Origin: Halopseudomonas phragmitis
GTDB lineage: Bacteria; Pseudomonadota; Gammaproteobacteria; Pseudomonadales; Pseudomonadaceae
Assembly (NCBI RefSeq): GCF_002056295.1
Contig: NZ_CP020100.1
Span: forward strand, 2,689,501 to 2,753,500
Direction: 5' to 3'
DNA length: 64,000 bases
Positions 49,333 to 58,415 of the stretch are shown here, piece by piece. The translations under genes were made by a program, and so were the position numbers. A model generated the notes under the pieces. It did not search any database and was not told the origin of the DNA. It saw only the letters and a list, made by a program, of their open reading frames with translations. Position 1 is the stretch's first letter; each line of letters begins with the position of its first letter.

Positions 49333-51042
49333 ATGTTGCTTGATGCATGGATTCCTCGCTCCTTGGTTCAGGCGTTCAATCCGCTGATCAGTGGGGACTA
49401 TGACACGTATGATCCGGACGACATCGTTGGCCACCCTCCCGCTGCTGCGCAGGCTGCCCGGCTTTCAGGAGGGGAGCTAGCCCACCACTGGCCGGTTGCA
49501 TCTGAGCAGCAGCGGGAGTTGCTTGCTCGCGCGGCTCAATGTTTCTCTGACGACTACTACCACCGCATCCACATCAACCCCAGGAGTCTCGACCTGGGCA
49601 ACGTTGTTTCGGCACAGACAACACCGGTTTGGGTTTGGAATGCATACCTGATACCTCAAACGCTGAACTCAATCACGGGGCTGGATGAAGGCATCGAGGT
49701 CAGTGGTCAGCCTGCGCCGCCACTACTATATGCCGCGCTGCAGGAGCGCGAGTACCAAGTATCAGTCACTCCAGATGGCCAGCCCGTGCTTGATACGGTC
49801 CTGTCCTGGGTTTTCGGCAACGGCGAGCAGCCAGGCCTGCGCATTACTGCAAACAGGATCATAGCGTGGTCATTTGCTCCGGACTGGGGCGAAGGCATCC
49901 GCGAACGGTTCGAGTGGCTGACCGACGTGATGACCTCAGAGACTTACGCACAGCAGCGGCGGGCGCTGCGCACGGCACCGCGCCGCGAGCTGGGTGCGCC
50001 AATGTATGTCGAGGGTCGCGAGCGGCAGATGCTGGATCTGGCTCTTTTTGGCTGGGGCAGCCGTGTCTGGGCTCTGCCGATTTGGCCGGATATCCAGCTC
50101 CTGGAGCAGTCCGTACCGGTCGATAGCCTGCGCATCAACTGCGAGACGGAGTACTTGGACTTCCGGGCCGGTGGCCTGGCTATGTTGCGTGGCGAAAGCG
50201 CGTTTCAATTTGAGGTGGTCGAAGTCGAGTCTGTCGATTCCGCTGGGCTCGATCTCAAGCGCGGTACTCAGCAGGCCTGGCCCGCTGGCAGCAGACTCTA
50301 CCCGGCCCGGCCGGCGCAGTTGACCCGTCAGCCTGAAGTGATCCGCCTGACCGACACCATCGATGAGGCAGAGGTCCAGTTCCTGATACTGGAGCCCAGC
50401 GACTGCGACACGCTGACCGACCTGACGACCTATCGGGGCTGGCCGGTCCTCGATGTCCGGCCGGACGAGTCCGAGGATCTGACGCGGCAGTATGAGCGCA
50501 TGCTGGTCACGCTCGACAGCCGCACGGCACTGCCGCTGGTCTCTGACATTCCCGGCCGGGCGATGCCGGTCACCGGGTGGCGCTGGATCGACATGGGCCG
50601 AGCGGCGCGACATTGGTACCGGTGCCTGCTGTATACACTGCGCGGTCAACAGGCCGCTGTCTGGGTGCCCACTCATGCAGACGATCTGACCCTTGTCGAT
50701 ACCGTGTCTGATGCCGCCACCACAATCGACGTGCTCAATGTGGGGTATGCGAGGTTCGGCCAGGCCCGTGCCGGCCGTCGTGATATCCGTATCGAGCTGG
50801 TAACAGGCCAGGTGTTATATCGCAGGATCACGGGTGCATCTGAGATCACTGCCGACATCGAGCGGTTGGCGATCGATGTCGCCCTGGGCGTCGCCGTCGA
50901 GCCTGCAGATATCGCTCGGATCTGCTGGATGGCACTGTCATGCGGGGCATCGGACAGCGCTGAGATCGATCACGTGACGGATAGCGAAGGGGTTGCCAGC
51001 GCCGCATTGGTCTTCCGGGGAGTGCGCGACGATGACCTTTGA
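49333..51042 (+). CDS. Tail tip/baseplate structural protein
   Basis: 569 aa from ATG 49333. Large beta-rich protein with repeated motifs of the form RRELGAPMYVEGRERQMLDL, FEVVEVESVDSAGLDLKRGT and LVTGQVLYRRITGASEITAD. Equivalent-sized proteins occur between the tape measure and the tail hub in B3-like phages. It overlaps the DUF2163-like gene by 11 bases. Confidence 0.75.
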   Translation: MLLDAWIPRSLVQAFNPLISGDYDTYDPDDIVGHPPAAAQAARLSGGELAHHWPVASEQQRELLARAAQCFSDDYYHRIHINPRSLDLGNVVSAQTTPVWVWNAYLIPQTLNSITGLDEGIEVSGQPAPPLLYAALQEREYQVSVTPDGQPVLDTVLSWVFGNGEQPGLRITANRIIAWSFAPDWGEGIRERFEWLTDVMTSETYAQQRRALRTAPRRELGAPMYVEGRERQMLDLALFGWGSRVWALPIWPDIQLLEQSVPVDSLRINCETEYLDFRAGGLAMLRGESAFQFEVVEVESVDSAGLDLKRGTQQAWPAGSRLYPARPAQLTRQPEVIRLTDTIDEAEVQFLILEPSDCDTLTDLTTYRGWPVLDVRPDESEDLTRQYERMLVTLDSRTALPLVSDIPGRAMPVTGWRWIDMGRAARHWYRCLLYTLRGQQAAVWVPTHADDLTLVDTVSDAATTIDVLNVGYARFGQARAGRRDIRIELVTGQVLYRRITGASEITADIERLAIDVALGVAVEPADIARICWMALSCGASDSAEIDHVTDSEGVASAALVFRGVRDDDL

Positions 51043-51853
51043 TGCACGCGAGTCTTCAACCGCCCAGGGCCAGCCGGTGCGCCTCTACTCGTTCAGCCGG
51101 GGCGTGATGCGCTGGCTGTACTGCTCGGCTGATCGTGATATCTCAATCGGCACTCAGGTCTATCGTGCCGTCAGGGGCGGTGTCAGTGATCCGGGCATCC
51201 GTATCACTGGTGATGCACGCTCAGATAGGTTTGAGATCACAGGGCCGGCGGACCTCTCGGTCGCACAACTCTGGCGGGCGGGGCAGCCGAGCAATGAGGT
51301 CGCGCTGACTGTGTTCGACATGCACTACGGCGATAATGACCCCGTGTTTGCTTTGGCCGGGCGGGTCAGCTCGGTTAACTGGCCGGCGCTGGACCGGTGC
51401 CGGATTGTCTGTGTGTCACGCGACGCAGAAATGGCCGAGCCGGGGCTGACAGACCCGTACTCACGCACGTGTACGGCTGTCCTTGGCGATCCCCGCTGTG
51501 GCGTGGATCTCAATCCGCTGCGGGTCGATGCTCAGATCCAGTCGATCGACGGCATCGCAGTCTACAGCGCCGATGTCACCGGCTACCCCGATGGTTGGTT
51601 CACTGGCGGCTATATCGAGTGGCCGATCGGCTCGGGCGAGTTCGATCGGCGCTTTATCGAGGCCCATTCAAGTACTCAGCTCAAACTGCTCGGCGGCACA
51701 GCCGGGGTGCCGGTTAGCGGGTCACTGCGGGTGTATCCGGGCTGTGATTTTCTGTTCGGTACCTGCACATCAAAATTCGGCAACGGCGATCGGTTTCGGG
51801 GAATCCCAAACCTTGAAGGCCGTTCGCCCTTTGACGGCAACGCCGTCTGGTGA
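51032..51853 (+). CDS. Tail tip protein of the DUF2163/BR0599 family
   Basis: 273 aa, ATG 51032. The stretch YSRTCTAVLGDPRCGVDLNP, with its two cysteines, and later YPGCDFLFGTCTSKFGNGDR followed by FRGIPNLEG, are hallmarks of the phage BR0599/DUF2163 C-terminal region. The N-terminal half is a beta domain (RLYSFSRGVMRWLYCSADRD). In gene transfer agents and phages the family is a tail hub-adjacent protein. Confidence 0.85.
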   Translation: MTFDARESSTAQGQPVRLYSFSRGVMRWLYCSADRDISIGTQVYRAVRGGVSDPGIRITGDARSDRFEITGPADLSVAQLWRAGQPSNEVALTVFDMHYGDNDPVFALAGRVSSVNWPALDRCRIVCVSRDAEMAEPGLTDPYSRTCTAVLGDPRCGVDLNPLRVDAQIQSIDGIAVYSADVTGYPDGWFTGGYIEWPIGSGEFDRRFIEAHSSTQLKLLGGTAGVPVSGSLRVYPGCDFLFGTCTSKFGNGDRFRGIPNLEGRSPFDGNAVW

Positions 51854-51861
51854 GGTGAAGC

Positions 51862-52089
51862 ATGCTGCAAATCGCAATTCTGGTAGGCGCGTTTTTGCTG
51901 ATGGCGGCGCTGACGCCCAAGGCGCCCCGGCAAAAACCACCGGCCTTTGCTGACTTTGAGTTCCCGCTGTGCAAAGAGGGCGAGCCGAAAACGGCCGTTT
52001 TTGGCCAGGTGTGGACAAAGTCCTGGATGGTGCTCACCGTGGGCAACTATCGGACACGCAAGAAGAAGATCGGGGGCGGCAAGAAGTGA
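51862..52089 (+). CDS. Small membrane-anchored tail-region protein
   Basis: 75 aa: one N-terminal helix (MLQIAILVGAFLLMAAL), then a basic domain ending RTRKKKIGGGKK. The motif FPLCKEGEPKTAVFGQVWTK is recurrent in such proteins between the tip genes. The stop overlaps the GTG start of the next gene. Confidence 0.7.
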   Translation: MLQIAILVGAFLLMAALTPKAPRQKPPAFADFEFPLCKEGEPKTAVFGQVWTKSWMVLTVGNYRTRKKKIGGGKK

Positions 52090-52304
52090 TCATTACCGTC
52101 GATCACATGCATTCAGTCCCTACGTGGAATGGTCGCCAGGGCTATTGCCACAGCAAGGCGCGAGAGTTCTTTGCCCGGCATGGACTGGACTGGCTCGGGT
52201 TCTTGCAGCAGGGCATCGACAGCCAGACGCTATTGGACACTGGTGACGCGCTCGCCATCTATTTAGTCGAGTACGTGGAGGCTCAGCGTCATGGGCAGCA
52301 GTAG
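52086..52304 (+). CDS. Small tail-region protein
   Basis: 72 aa from GTG 52086, overlapping the previous stop by four bases. VDHMHSVPTWNGRQGYCHSK, then REFFARHGLDWLGFLQQGID and ALAIYLVEYVEAQ. It is conserved-looking and helical, and overlaps the hub gene by 14 bases. Function unknown. Confidence 0.7.
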   Translation: MIITVDHMHSVPTWNGRQGYCHSKAREFFARHGLDWLGFLQQGIDSQTLLDTGDALAIYLVEYVEAQRHGQQ

Positions 52305-54444
52305 CAAAAAACCGAAGGCGACGCTCTTCTTCTTCGACATTCACATGGGCCTGGGGCTGCCGGTTGATGAAGTCGTCGAGATCAAGGCGAGCGGCAAACG
52401 TGCCTGGCGCGGGTCTGTCACGACTAACAGCCAGATCGTAATCAATGCTCCGGAGCTGTTCGGCGGCCCAGAGGCCGAAGGCGGCATTGCCGGCACGTTG
52501 GACGTGCTGATGGGTGATGAAAGCCAGGGAGTACTTCCCCGTCTTGCGGCAATGCTGGGCGGCGTGGCGCCGGCGTTCAGAGGTATCACGACAGCATTTT
52601 TTAGCGGCATGGTCGGTGCCAACAATCCGTATCCGAAGCCCTGGGAGTTCCTGCGCCGGGGTGGCAATCGCCTGTGGGGTGCTGATGCGCCCTGGTACCC
52701 GGAGAAACAGTTCATCTGGCTGGCCAGTGGCGAGATCAAAGCCATGAACCCGGTCCACATTCTCTATCAGATCCGCACAAGCAAGCACTTTCGCGGGTGG
52801 CCCAGGGCCTGGCTGGACGATGCCGCGTGGCGCGCAGCGGCTGACACATGCTATGACGAGGGGGTGGGGCTATGTCTGGAGTGGCGGCGCAGCGATAGCT
52901 TCAAGTCGTTCAGCGATGCCGTTTGTGAGCATATCGGCGCCGAGGTGTTCGATGATCGCAAGACAGGGCTGATCAGCATCCGGCTGATACGCGACGACTA
53001 CGATCCGGAATCGTTACCGCTGTTCGATGAAGACTCTGGGCTGCTGGAAATCCTCGAAGACGAAGTCGCAACGATCAACGACATGCCCAGCGAGCTGCTT
53101 GTTAAGTACGTTGATGCGATCGATGGTGAGGAAAAGACCGTCAGGATCAGCAATGCAGCGGTGGCGGCGCGAGGCTGGCGGTCATCTGAGACCGTGGACT
53201 ACCCCGGTGCGCCCACGGCTGAAATTACTGCCCGGTTTGGGCAGCGTGACATGGCTATCAAGACAAGCGGCCTGCATCGGTATAAGGCCGTTTTCGATCG
53301 GCGTGCTCGGGGGCTGAACATCGGTGATCCCATCCGCATCAGATCACTGCGCCGGGGTATCGAGACAGTCGTCGTCCGGGTCGGCAAGATCGAGGACGGT
53401 TCACTGCTCGATGGCCGGATAACGCTCACACTCGTCCAAGATGTGTTCGGCCTGCCGAGCAATTCATTTGTCACAGTGCCGCCAGCGGGCTGGGAGCCGC
53501 CAGACCGCACCCCTCAGACCATCACAACACGGCGTCTCTTTGAGGTGCCGTACCGCGACCTCGCGGCACGGGTTGATCCCGCCAATTTGGCCCTGATCGA
53601 CCCAACGGCGGCATACCTGGCCAGCGTTGCTGTGCCACCAACAATGATGTCGCTCAGTTACTCACTGACAACCCGCGTGGGCAGTACCGGTGATTTTATT
53701 GATCAAGGGCATGCAGACTGGTGCCCGACAGGACTGCTCACAGACGCGATCGGTAAGACCACAACAGCAATCACGCTCAGCGCGTTCAGTCGGCTGGATG
53801 ATGTCGAGGTCGGCTCAGCAGCGCTTCTGGGCGACGAGATTGTCCGGGTCGATGCGATCAACATCGACGGCGCTGTCACGATCGCACGGGGCTGCATCGA
53901 CACTGTGCCGGCGACTCATGCGGCTGGCACCCGGATCTGGTTCTATCAAGACTGGGCTGGCGAGGATGAGACAGCGTACTCGCTCAGCACGTCAATGCAG
54001 GCCAAGCTGCTGACCAACACCAGCTCTGGCCAGCTCGACCCAGCGCTGGCAGGGACAGACAGTCTCACCCTGCAAGCACGACAAGGCCGCCCATACCCGC
54101 CCGGCCAGTTCCGGCTGGACGGCAGCTACTACCCGGCATCGATCGAGGGCGACGTGGTGATCACATGGACGCATCGGGACAGGCTCGGCCAGGCTGATCA
54201 GCTAATCGATACCCAGTTCGGCAGCACAGGCCCCGAAGCCGGCACGACATACAGCGCTCGATTGCTGCGGGCAGACACTCAGGCCGTGCTGACAACTCAG
54301 ACAGGTATCTCGGGTACCACGGTGACCCTGACAACGGCATACGAGGGTCAGGTGATCGCAGAGCTGTGGTCAGTCAGGGGCGGGATGGAGTCACATCAGC
54401 GGCACCGGCACCAGTTCGAGCGGATTGAACCGGCCGGGCCGTGA
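52291..54444 (+). CDS. Tail hub/central fibre protein (host-specificity region)
   Basis: 717 aa, ending 85 bases before the phage end. The central part carries the hub signature of GpJ-like proteins (LGVG-type) as DAVCEHIGAEVFDDRKTGLI and IRDDYDPESLPLFDEDSGLL. A conserved EVPYRDLAARVDPANLALID segment (about 415-435) follows. The C-terminal 150 residues include FIDQGHADWCPTGLL and a fibronectin-like end. It is the last late gene and would contact the receptor at the tail tip. Confidence 0.85.
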   Translation: MGSSSKKPKATLFFFDIHMGLGLPVDEVVEIKASGKRAWRGSVTTNSQIVINAPELFGGPEAEGGIAGTLDVLMGDESQGVLPRLAAMLGGVAPAFRGITTAFFSGMVGANNPYPKPWEFLRRGGNRLWGADAPWYPEKQFIWLASGEIKAMNPVHILYQIRTSKHFRGWPRAWLDDAAWRAAADTCYDEGVGLCLEWRRSDSFKSFSDAVCEHIGAEVFDDRKTGLISIRLIRDDYDPESLPLFDEDSGLLEILEDEVATINDMPSELLVKYVDAIDGEEKTVRISNAAVAARGWRSSETVDYPGAPTAEITARFGQRDMAIKTSGLHRYKAVFDRRARGLNIGDPIRIRSLRRGIETVVVRVGKIEDGSLLDGRITLTLVQDVFGLPSNSFVTVPPAGWEPPDRTPQTITTRRLFEVPYRDLAARVDPANLALIDPTAAYLASVAVPPTMMSLSYSLTTRVGSTGDFIDQGHADWCPTGLLTDAIGKTTTAITLSAFSRLDDVEVGSAALLGDEIVRVDAINIDGAVTIARGCIDTVPATHAAGTRIWFYQDWAGEDETAYSLSTSMQAKLLTNTSSGQLDPALAGTDSLTLQARQGRPYPPGQFRLDGSYYPASIEGDVVITWTHRDRLGQADQLIDTQFGSTGPEAGTTYSARLLRADTQAVLTTQTGISGTTVTLTTAYEGQVIAELWSVRGGMESHQRHRHQFERIEPAGP

Positions 54445-54529
54445 TATTGAAATTTTGTTTCGCGCAGGGCAACGGTTAAGATGCGGCAATTATCGCGCAC
54501 CTGCGCGTCATTTATCGCGCGCGGCTACA
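54445..54529. promoter_or_regulatory. Right end: transposase-binding sites
   Basis: Read from the end inward (reverse strand), GATAAAT is at offset 14 and GATAAT at 36, in GCGCGATAAATG and GCGCGATAATTG contexts. This matches the spacing of the first two left-end sites. The last bases are CTACA. Confidence 0.65.
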
Positions 54530-55590
54530 GCCTGGCCCTGTGGTAGCGGCGGACGCGGGCGCTGCGTGGGCTTGGGCTTGTTGACCTTGACCCTGGTATC
54601 GGCCCGGGCGCAGTGCGGGCACTGTTTGCCCCAGTACCCATGCTCAGGAATCTGGCTGCACTGTTTAAGCCGCTGTGCGGCCTGCTCCAGCAGTCCAACC
54701 CATTCCCGGGCACTGGGCCGCTGGCGGGTTGTGAAGCTGTGATCGAAGGTCTGGCGCACAATTGCCGGAAAGTCCTGATGCACACTCCAGGGTGAAGGTT
54801 TGATATCGGCATGGGCCTGAATGCCATAGGGATAGAAACTACCGCCAATCCGGTTCTGATTGTCTGTCGGGATTTCGCGTCGCCGGGTTGGCACCCCCTG
54901 ATAGGGGTGCAGGCCATTGTTGAGGAGTTTGAACAGGATGACCGCCAGGGCGAACTGGTCCTGCGGCTGACGTAATACCTGGGGCGATTGCCGGCTGCTG
55001 AACGCCTCCGGTGCGATAAATCCCATGGTGAACTGGTGCGCCGGAAAGTATTCGTCATTGCCCTGCACCGCGAAACCATCACAGTCGACTACTGCGACAT
55101 CACCACTGCGCCGATGCACCAGCAGGTTGGCTGGTTTAAGGTCGATGATGCAGTGACCCTTTTCGTGCAGTTCGGCCACCCGTTTGCACAGGTTGATTGC
55201 CACTTGCAGGCGCCAGGCGCTGGACTGTGGCAATGACTCGATCTTTCGGCCTCGGGCGCTCAGAGCCATATCCAAAGAGGCATAGCTGGCAATGTCCAGC
55301 AGCGGCATGGCAAAGCCGACAAATACCCCGCGTGGGTTGAACAGCAGTGCGCAGGGCCAGGCAAAGTGGTTGGCCTGAGTGTCTTCGGGTGGATGCAGGA
55401 TCATTTGCCAGACTTTGTGCTGACGCTCTGGGTCCTTGCCTGGCTCGTGGTAATACTTCAGGGCATAGTGGCCATCAGGGGAGCGGTAGATTGCTCCGTC
55501 GGCGCCACGGTTCAAAGCCTTGCCCGACAGCGCCAGAGATTCCTGGCGGCCGTCGGCAAATTTCAGAGTGTAGTGGCCCTTACGAGCCAT
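54508..55590 (-). pseudogene. Ser/Thr protein kinase, truncated by the prophage (5' part of the split gene)
   Basis: The open frame now encodes 360 aa, of which about 353 are host sequence, then a few phage-encoded residues (AVAARDK). The kinase fold is complete: nucleotide-binding loop and Lys in ALKYYHEPGKD, catalytic loop CIIDLKPANLLV, DFG equivalent DCDGF, substrate loop FIAPEAF. A zinc-like CPHC motif (KQCPHCARADTR) and a proline-rich linker precede the break. Start at ATG 55590, overlapping the phosphatase gene by 11 bases. The original product carried a membrane helix and sensor domain, now at 17833-19456. The remaining kinase may still be made as a soluble protein. Confidence 0.85.
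54530..54535 (+). repeat. Right target-site duplication GCCTGG
   Basis: Direct repeat of 19451-19456, directly after the CA end of the prophage and inside the kinase coding sequence. Confidence 0.85.
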
Positions 55591-56311
55591 GGTGCAGCCA
55601 CACCAGGGTTTTGTCGTCAGCGGTAATGCGGTGGGTACGAGGGTCTGCCAGTGTTCCTTCAAGTGCCTGGCGGCCGGTGAACTGCGTCACGCTGCTCAAA
55701 TAGTTGTGGACCGGTTGCAAAAAGCCTCGTTCAGGCCGGTAGGGCTGGCTGCGGGCGGCGAAGCTGGCGGTGCCATCGGTCATCAGAAACCAGGTGCTAA
55801 ACCGTGGCGGTACGCATTGCACGCGCAGGTGCTGGCGCCAGCCAGGCAAGGTGAAGAAATAGGTGGTTTCGGCGAACTCGCCATTTTCTGGCTCGCTGAC
55901 CAGGCAATCATCCCAGTCATCCGGATTGATGCCGAAGATCAGTCCGTCTCCCAGGTGAAACACCAGATTGCCCTGGCGCGTCATCACTACCCCGCACAGA
56001 GTCGAGTGAAAATCCTCCAACGGCCCACGGTTGGCCAACTGCTCGCGTACGCTTTGAATGGCGCCGGCTATCCGCTCGAAGGCATTGGCCTCAGTCAGGC
56101 TGCGTTCCAGGTCGGCAGACAGTGTGCGGCAGACACCTTGGGCCAGGGCCCGGGCACCCTCATCCGACCGCGCTGCTGAACCTGCGCCGTCACAGACGCA
56201 GGCCACTACGCCGGAGAAGCTGGCCACGATCTCGAAGGCGTCCTGACAGGGCTGGCCGTTGTCGACATGTGATGTGCCGGTCACCGCAGCGCCGGCACTT
56301 AGAATCCGCAT
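55580..56311 (-). CDS. PP2C-family protein phosphatase of a TerY-P-like triad
   Basis: 243 aa. PP2C motifs: metal-binding NGQPCQDAFEI, VACVCDGAGSAARSDEGARA, HLGDGLIFGI, FLMTDGTASFAAR and ITADDKTLVWL. The protein would reverse phosphorylation by the neighbouring kinase and perhaps act on the VWA protein. The spacing to the VWA gene is 2 bases and the end overlaps the kinase gene, so the three form one operon. The VWA-PP2C-STK combination is the TerY-P triad described by Anantharaman, Iyer and Aravind for tellurite/stress-linked systems. Confidence 0.88.
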   Translation of the reverse strand: MRILSAGAAVTGTSHVDNGQPCQDAFEIVASFSGVVACVCDGAGSAARSDEGARALAQGVCRTLSADLERSLTEANAFERIAGAIQSVREQLANRGPLEDFHSTLCGVVMTRQGNLVFHLGDGLIFGINPDDWDDCLVSEPENGEFAETTYFFTLPGWRQHLRVQCVPPRFSTWFLMTDGTASFAARSQPYRPERGFLQPVHNYLSSVTQFTGRQALEGTLADPRTHRITADDKTLVWLHHGS

Positions 56312-56313
56312 GC

Positions 56314-56988
56314 TCAGATCTCGACTTCGGCCCAGGAGTCGGTCGCCGGCAGGCTGATCCGCTCACCGGGTACGCTGGCCGATACGGTCGACATACTGCG
56401 ACTCAGCCAAATGAACAGCTCACGGAACTGCAAACCCTTGAGTTTTTTCGGCGTCTTGTTGGAGAACTGCCCCAGTGCGGCGAAATCCGCGCCCTCGGTG
56501 CCGATCGGGAACACTACCACGCGTTTGTCGGACTCTTCCTGACGGCAGCGCTGGGCTGCCTGCTCCCAGCCAAAATCGTTCGGGCAGCCATCGGAGATCA
56601 TGATGACCCAGGGGCGGGTGCTGGATATGCCGTTGGCGTCGTATACGGCCTTCTGGTTGCGCACCTCATCCAGCGCCAGATCCATCCCCTTGCCCAGCGG
56701 CGTCATGCCGTTGGCCTGAATCACCGGTGGCTTGAAGTCCACCGCATCGGTCCAGGGCTGGAGAATCTGAACATCTTCGAAACCGCCGACGGCAATGACC
56801 AGCACCTGGACCCGCATGGCGGCCATGGCGTCATTCTTGAGTTCCTGGGCGAAGATTTCCAGTCCGGCATTGAGCTGGGCCATAGGTTCGCCAGCCATGG
56901 AGCCGGAAGCGTCCAGTACCAGTACGCACGGGGTGCGTTGATTGGTGTTGTCGATGAATTCGACGCCGGGAATAGCGGAGAAAGACAT
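56314..56988 (-). CDS. TerY-type VWA-domain protein
   Basis: 224 aa from ATG 56988, with AAGGA about 8 bases upstream. The VWA domain has the MIDAS motif DASGSMAG (DxSxS), then NGMTPLGKGMDLAL (Thr site) and ISDGCPNDFG (Asp site), followed by IGTEGADFAALGQFSNKTPK. TerY-type proteins are cytoplasmic and often regulated by the companion kinase and phosphatase. Promoter expected in 56989-57095. First gene of the operon. Confidence 0.9.
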   Translation of the reverse strand: MSFSAIPGVEFIDNTNQRTPCVLVLDASGSMAGEPMAQLNAGLEIFAQELKNDAMAAMRVQVLVIAVGGFEDVQILQPWTDAVDFKPPVIQANGMTPLGKGMDLALDEVRNQKAVYDANGISSTRPWVIMISDGCPNDFGWEQAAQRCRQEESDKRVVVFPIGTEGADFAALGQFSNKTPKKLKGLQFRELFIWLSRSMSTVSASVPGERISLPATDSWAEVEI

Positions 56989-57095
56989 GCGCAAAGTCCT
57001 TTTCGGTGTAAAGAAGTGCCGTCATGGGCACAGGCAAGGCGGAAATCTTAACGAAACCGGGCAGGAAATGTAACCTTGCCGAGTCAACCCTGGAC

Positions 57096-57683
57096 TCAGC
57101 GAAACAGCCAGCCGGCCACCAATCTGACAACCCGGGGCATGATGACATAGACCACCAGACCAACGATGGTGGCGGCTATCAGACCATGACTGATACCCCA
57201 GGCGGACAGCACTGGTACCTGGCGGAACAGCGGCTGAAATGCCAGCGGAACCAGCATGGTCAGGGGCCAGATCACGGAGGTGGTCACCAGCCACTGCTTC
57301 CAGCGTGTGGGTTGTTTGCTCTGGGCGGTGGGTGGGGTGAACCAGAAGTCGATACCGCTGTGTATTTCTATGTGCTCGGTCTGGGCCAGTATGGGGCGGA
57401 TATCGGCAATCAATTCCCGGCGCTGGTCTGAGTCCAGCCAGTTCTGAGCCTGCTCCTGACTGGAAAAGCGCACGGCAATCTCGAAGGTCTGATCCGTGCC
57501 AACCGGGCGTAGAATGTGGACGCCCTGGTGGCCGGGAAACCGCGCGGCGGTGGTGATGATCTGTCTGAGCCAGGTTTCATAGCGGTTGCGGTCATCGGGG
57601 GAGACCTGGTGACGAATGATGATTGAAGCACCCTGGTTGCCATGGCTGCTCGAGTCGCCGTTATTGTCGTTGCTCTGGTTCAT
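57096..57683 (-). CDS. Antibiotic-biosynthesis-monooxygenase (ABM) domain protein with membrane tail
   Basis: 195 aa from MNQSNDNNGDSSSHG. The ABM/YgiN-like ferredoxin fold is visible: ASIIIRHQVSPDDRNRYETW then FPGHQGVHILRPVG and FEIAVRFSSQEQAQNWLDSD. It ends with two membrane helices (LVTTSVIWPLTMLVPLAF and SHGLIAATIVGLVVYVIM). This architecture (ABM plus two helices) is common in proteobacteria. It follows the YcaC-like hydrolase in the same orientation (62-base gap), so the two are probably co-transcribed. Confidence 0.85.
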   Translation of the reverse strand: MNQSNDNNGDSSSHGNQGASIIIRHQVSPDDRNRYETWLRQIITTAARFPGHQGVHILRPVGTDQTFEIAVRFSSQEQAQNWLDSDQRRELIADIRPILAQTEHIEIHSGIDFWFTPPTAQSKQPTRWKQWLVTTSVIWPLTMLVPLAFQPLFRQVPVLSAWGISHGLIAATIVGLVVYVIMPRVVRLVAGWLFR

Positions 57684-57745
57684 GACTGGCCTGCCTCTGT
57701 GGTAACCCGCCAGACCTGTTTCATGCAGATCTGGCGGGTGAAACA

Positions 57746-58366
57746 TCAACCATTCTGGGCGCTATAACTCTGTATCAGGTTGGCATAGGCGGGCAGGTGG
57801 CTGGCGAGCAGTCCTCCGAAACCTTCGATGTCGTTGCGCCAGTCCCGGTGCAGCTCACAACCAACCGCAAACCAGGTCATCATCTGGGCGCCGGCTTCGG
57901 CCATACGACTCCAGGAGGCTTCCCGGGTAGTGGGGTTGAAAGTGCCAGAGGCATCGGCAACCACAAACACCTCAAAACCCTCCTCAATGGCCGACAGTAC
58001 CGGAAAGGCCACGCACACTTCGGTTACCACCCCGGCAATCAGCAATTGCTTCTTGCCTGTGGCTTTGACGGCCTGGACGAAGTCGGCATTGTCCCAGGCA
58101 TTGATCTGGCCTGGGCGAGCAAAGTAGGGCGCGTCGGGAAACATGGCCTTGAGTTCCGGGACCAGCGGTCCATTGGGGCCAGACTCGAAGCTTGTGGTCA
58201 GAATGGTTGGTATGTTGAAGAACTTAGCGATGTCTGCCAGGGCCAGCACATTGTTCTTGAAGTCATCAGGGGAAAAATCCCGTACCAGTGACAGCAGACC
58301 GGATTGATGGTCGACCATCAGCAATGCGACATCGTTCTTGTCTAGACGCTTATATTGAAAAGCCAT
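57746..58366 (-). CDS. YcaC-like isochorismatase-family hydrolase
   Basis: 206 aa from ATG 58366 after AAGGAG. Catalytic triad pattern: Asp in LLMVDHQSGLL, a Lys in ATGKKQLLIAGVVTEVCVAF, and the nucleophile Cys in TEVCVAF. The cis-peptide motif GVVTEVC is typical. YcaC relatives are tetrameric/octameric hydrolases of unclear substrate. The gene lies downstream of a tandemly duplicated leader with palindromes, which suggests regulation by a dedicated factor. Confidence 0.9.
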   Translation of the reverse strand: MAFQYKRLDKNDVALLMVDHQSGLLSLVRDFSPDDFKNNVLALADIAKFFNIPTILTTSFESGPNGPLVPELKAMFPDAPYFARPGQINAWDNADFVQAVKATGKKQLLIAGVVTEVCVAFPVLSAIEEGFEVFVVADASGTFNPTTREASWSRMAEAGAQMMTWFAVGCELHRDWRNDIEGFGGLLASHLPAYANLIQSYSAQNG

Positions 58367-58415
58367 GGGGGTCTCCTTGTGTGCGTCATTGGGTATCCGC
58401 GCGGGGGTGGAGCGG

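Larger units (their letters stand above)
19457..54529 (+). mobile_element. Complete B3-like transposable (Mu-type) prophage, 35,073 bp
   Basis: Begins TG and ends CA. The first 20 bases and the reverse complement of the last 20 share T1, G2, G5, G8, G10, G12 and the run GATAAAT at 14-20. A second GATA motif lies at position 37 from the left and 36 from the right. The prophage carries MuA- and MuB-type proteins, a repressor, Mor, and lysis, head and long-tail modules. Early genes run leftward and late genes rightward, which is the layout I recall for Pseudomonas phage B3, and unlike Mu. There is no integrase of tyrosine or serine type. All essential modules look intact, so it may be inducible. 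Confidence 0.93.

Noticed and set aside
19457-54529. Integrase-type prophage with tRNA attachment
   Set aside because: No integrase or tRNA at the borders. The ends and the short target duplication fit transposition.
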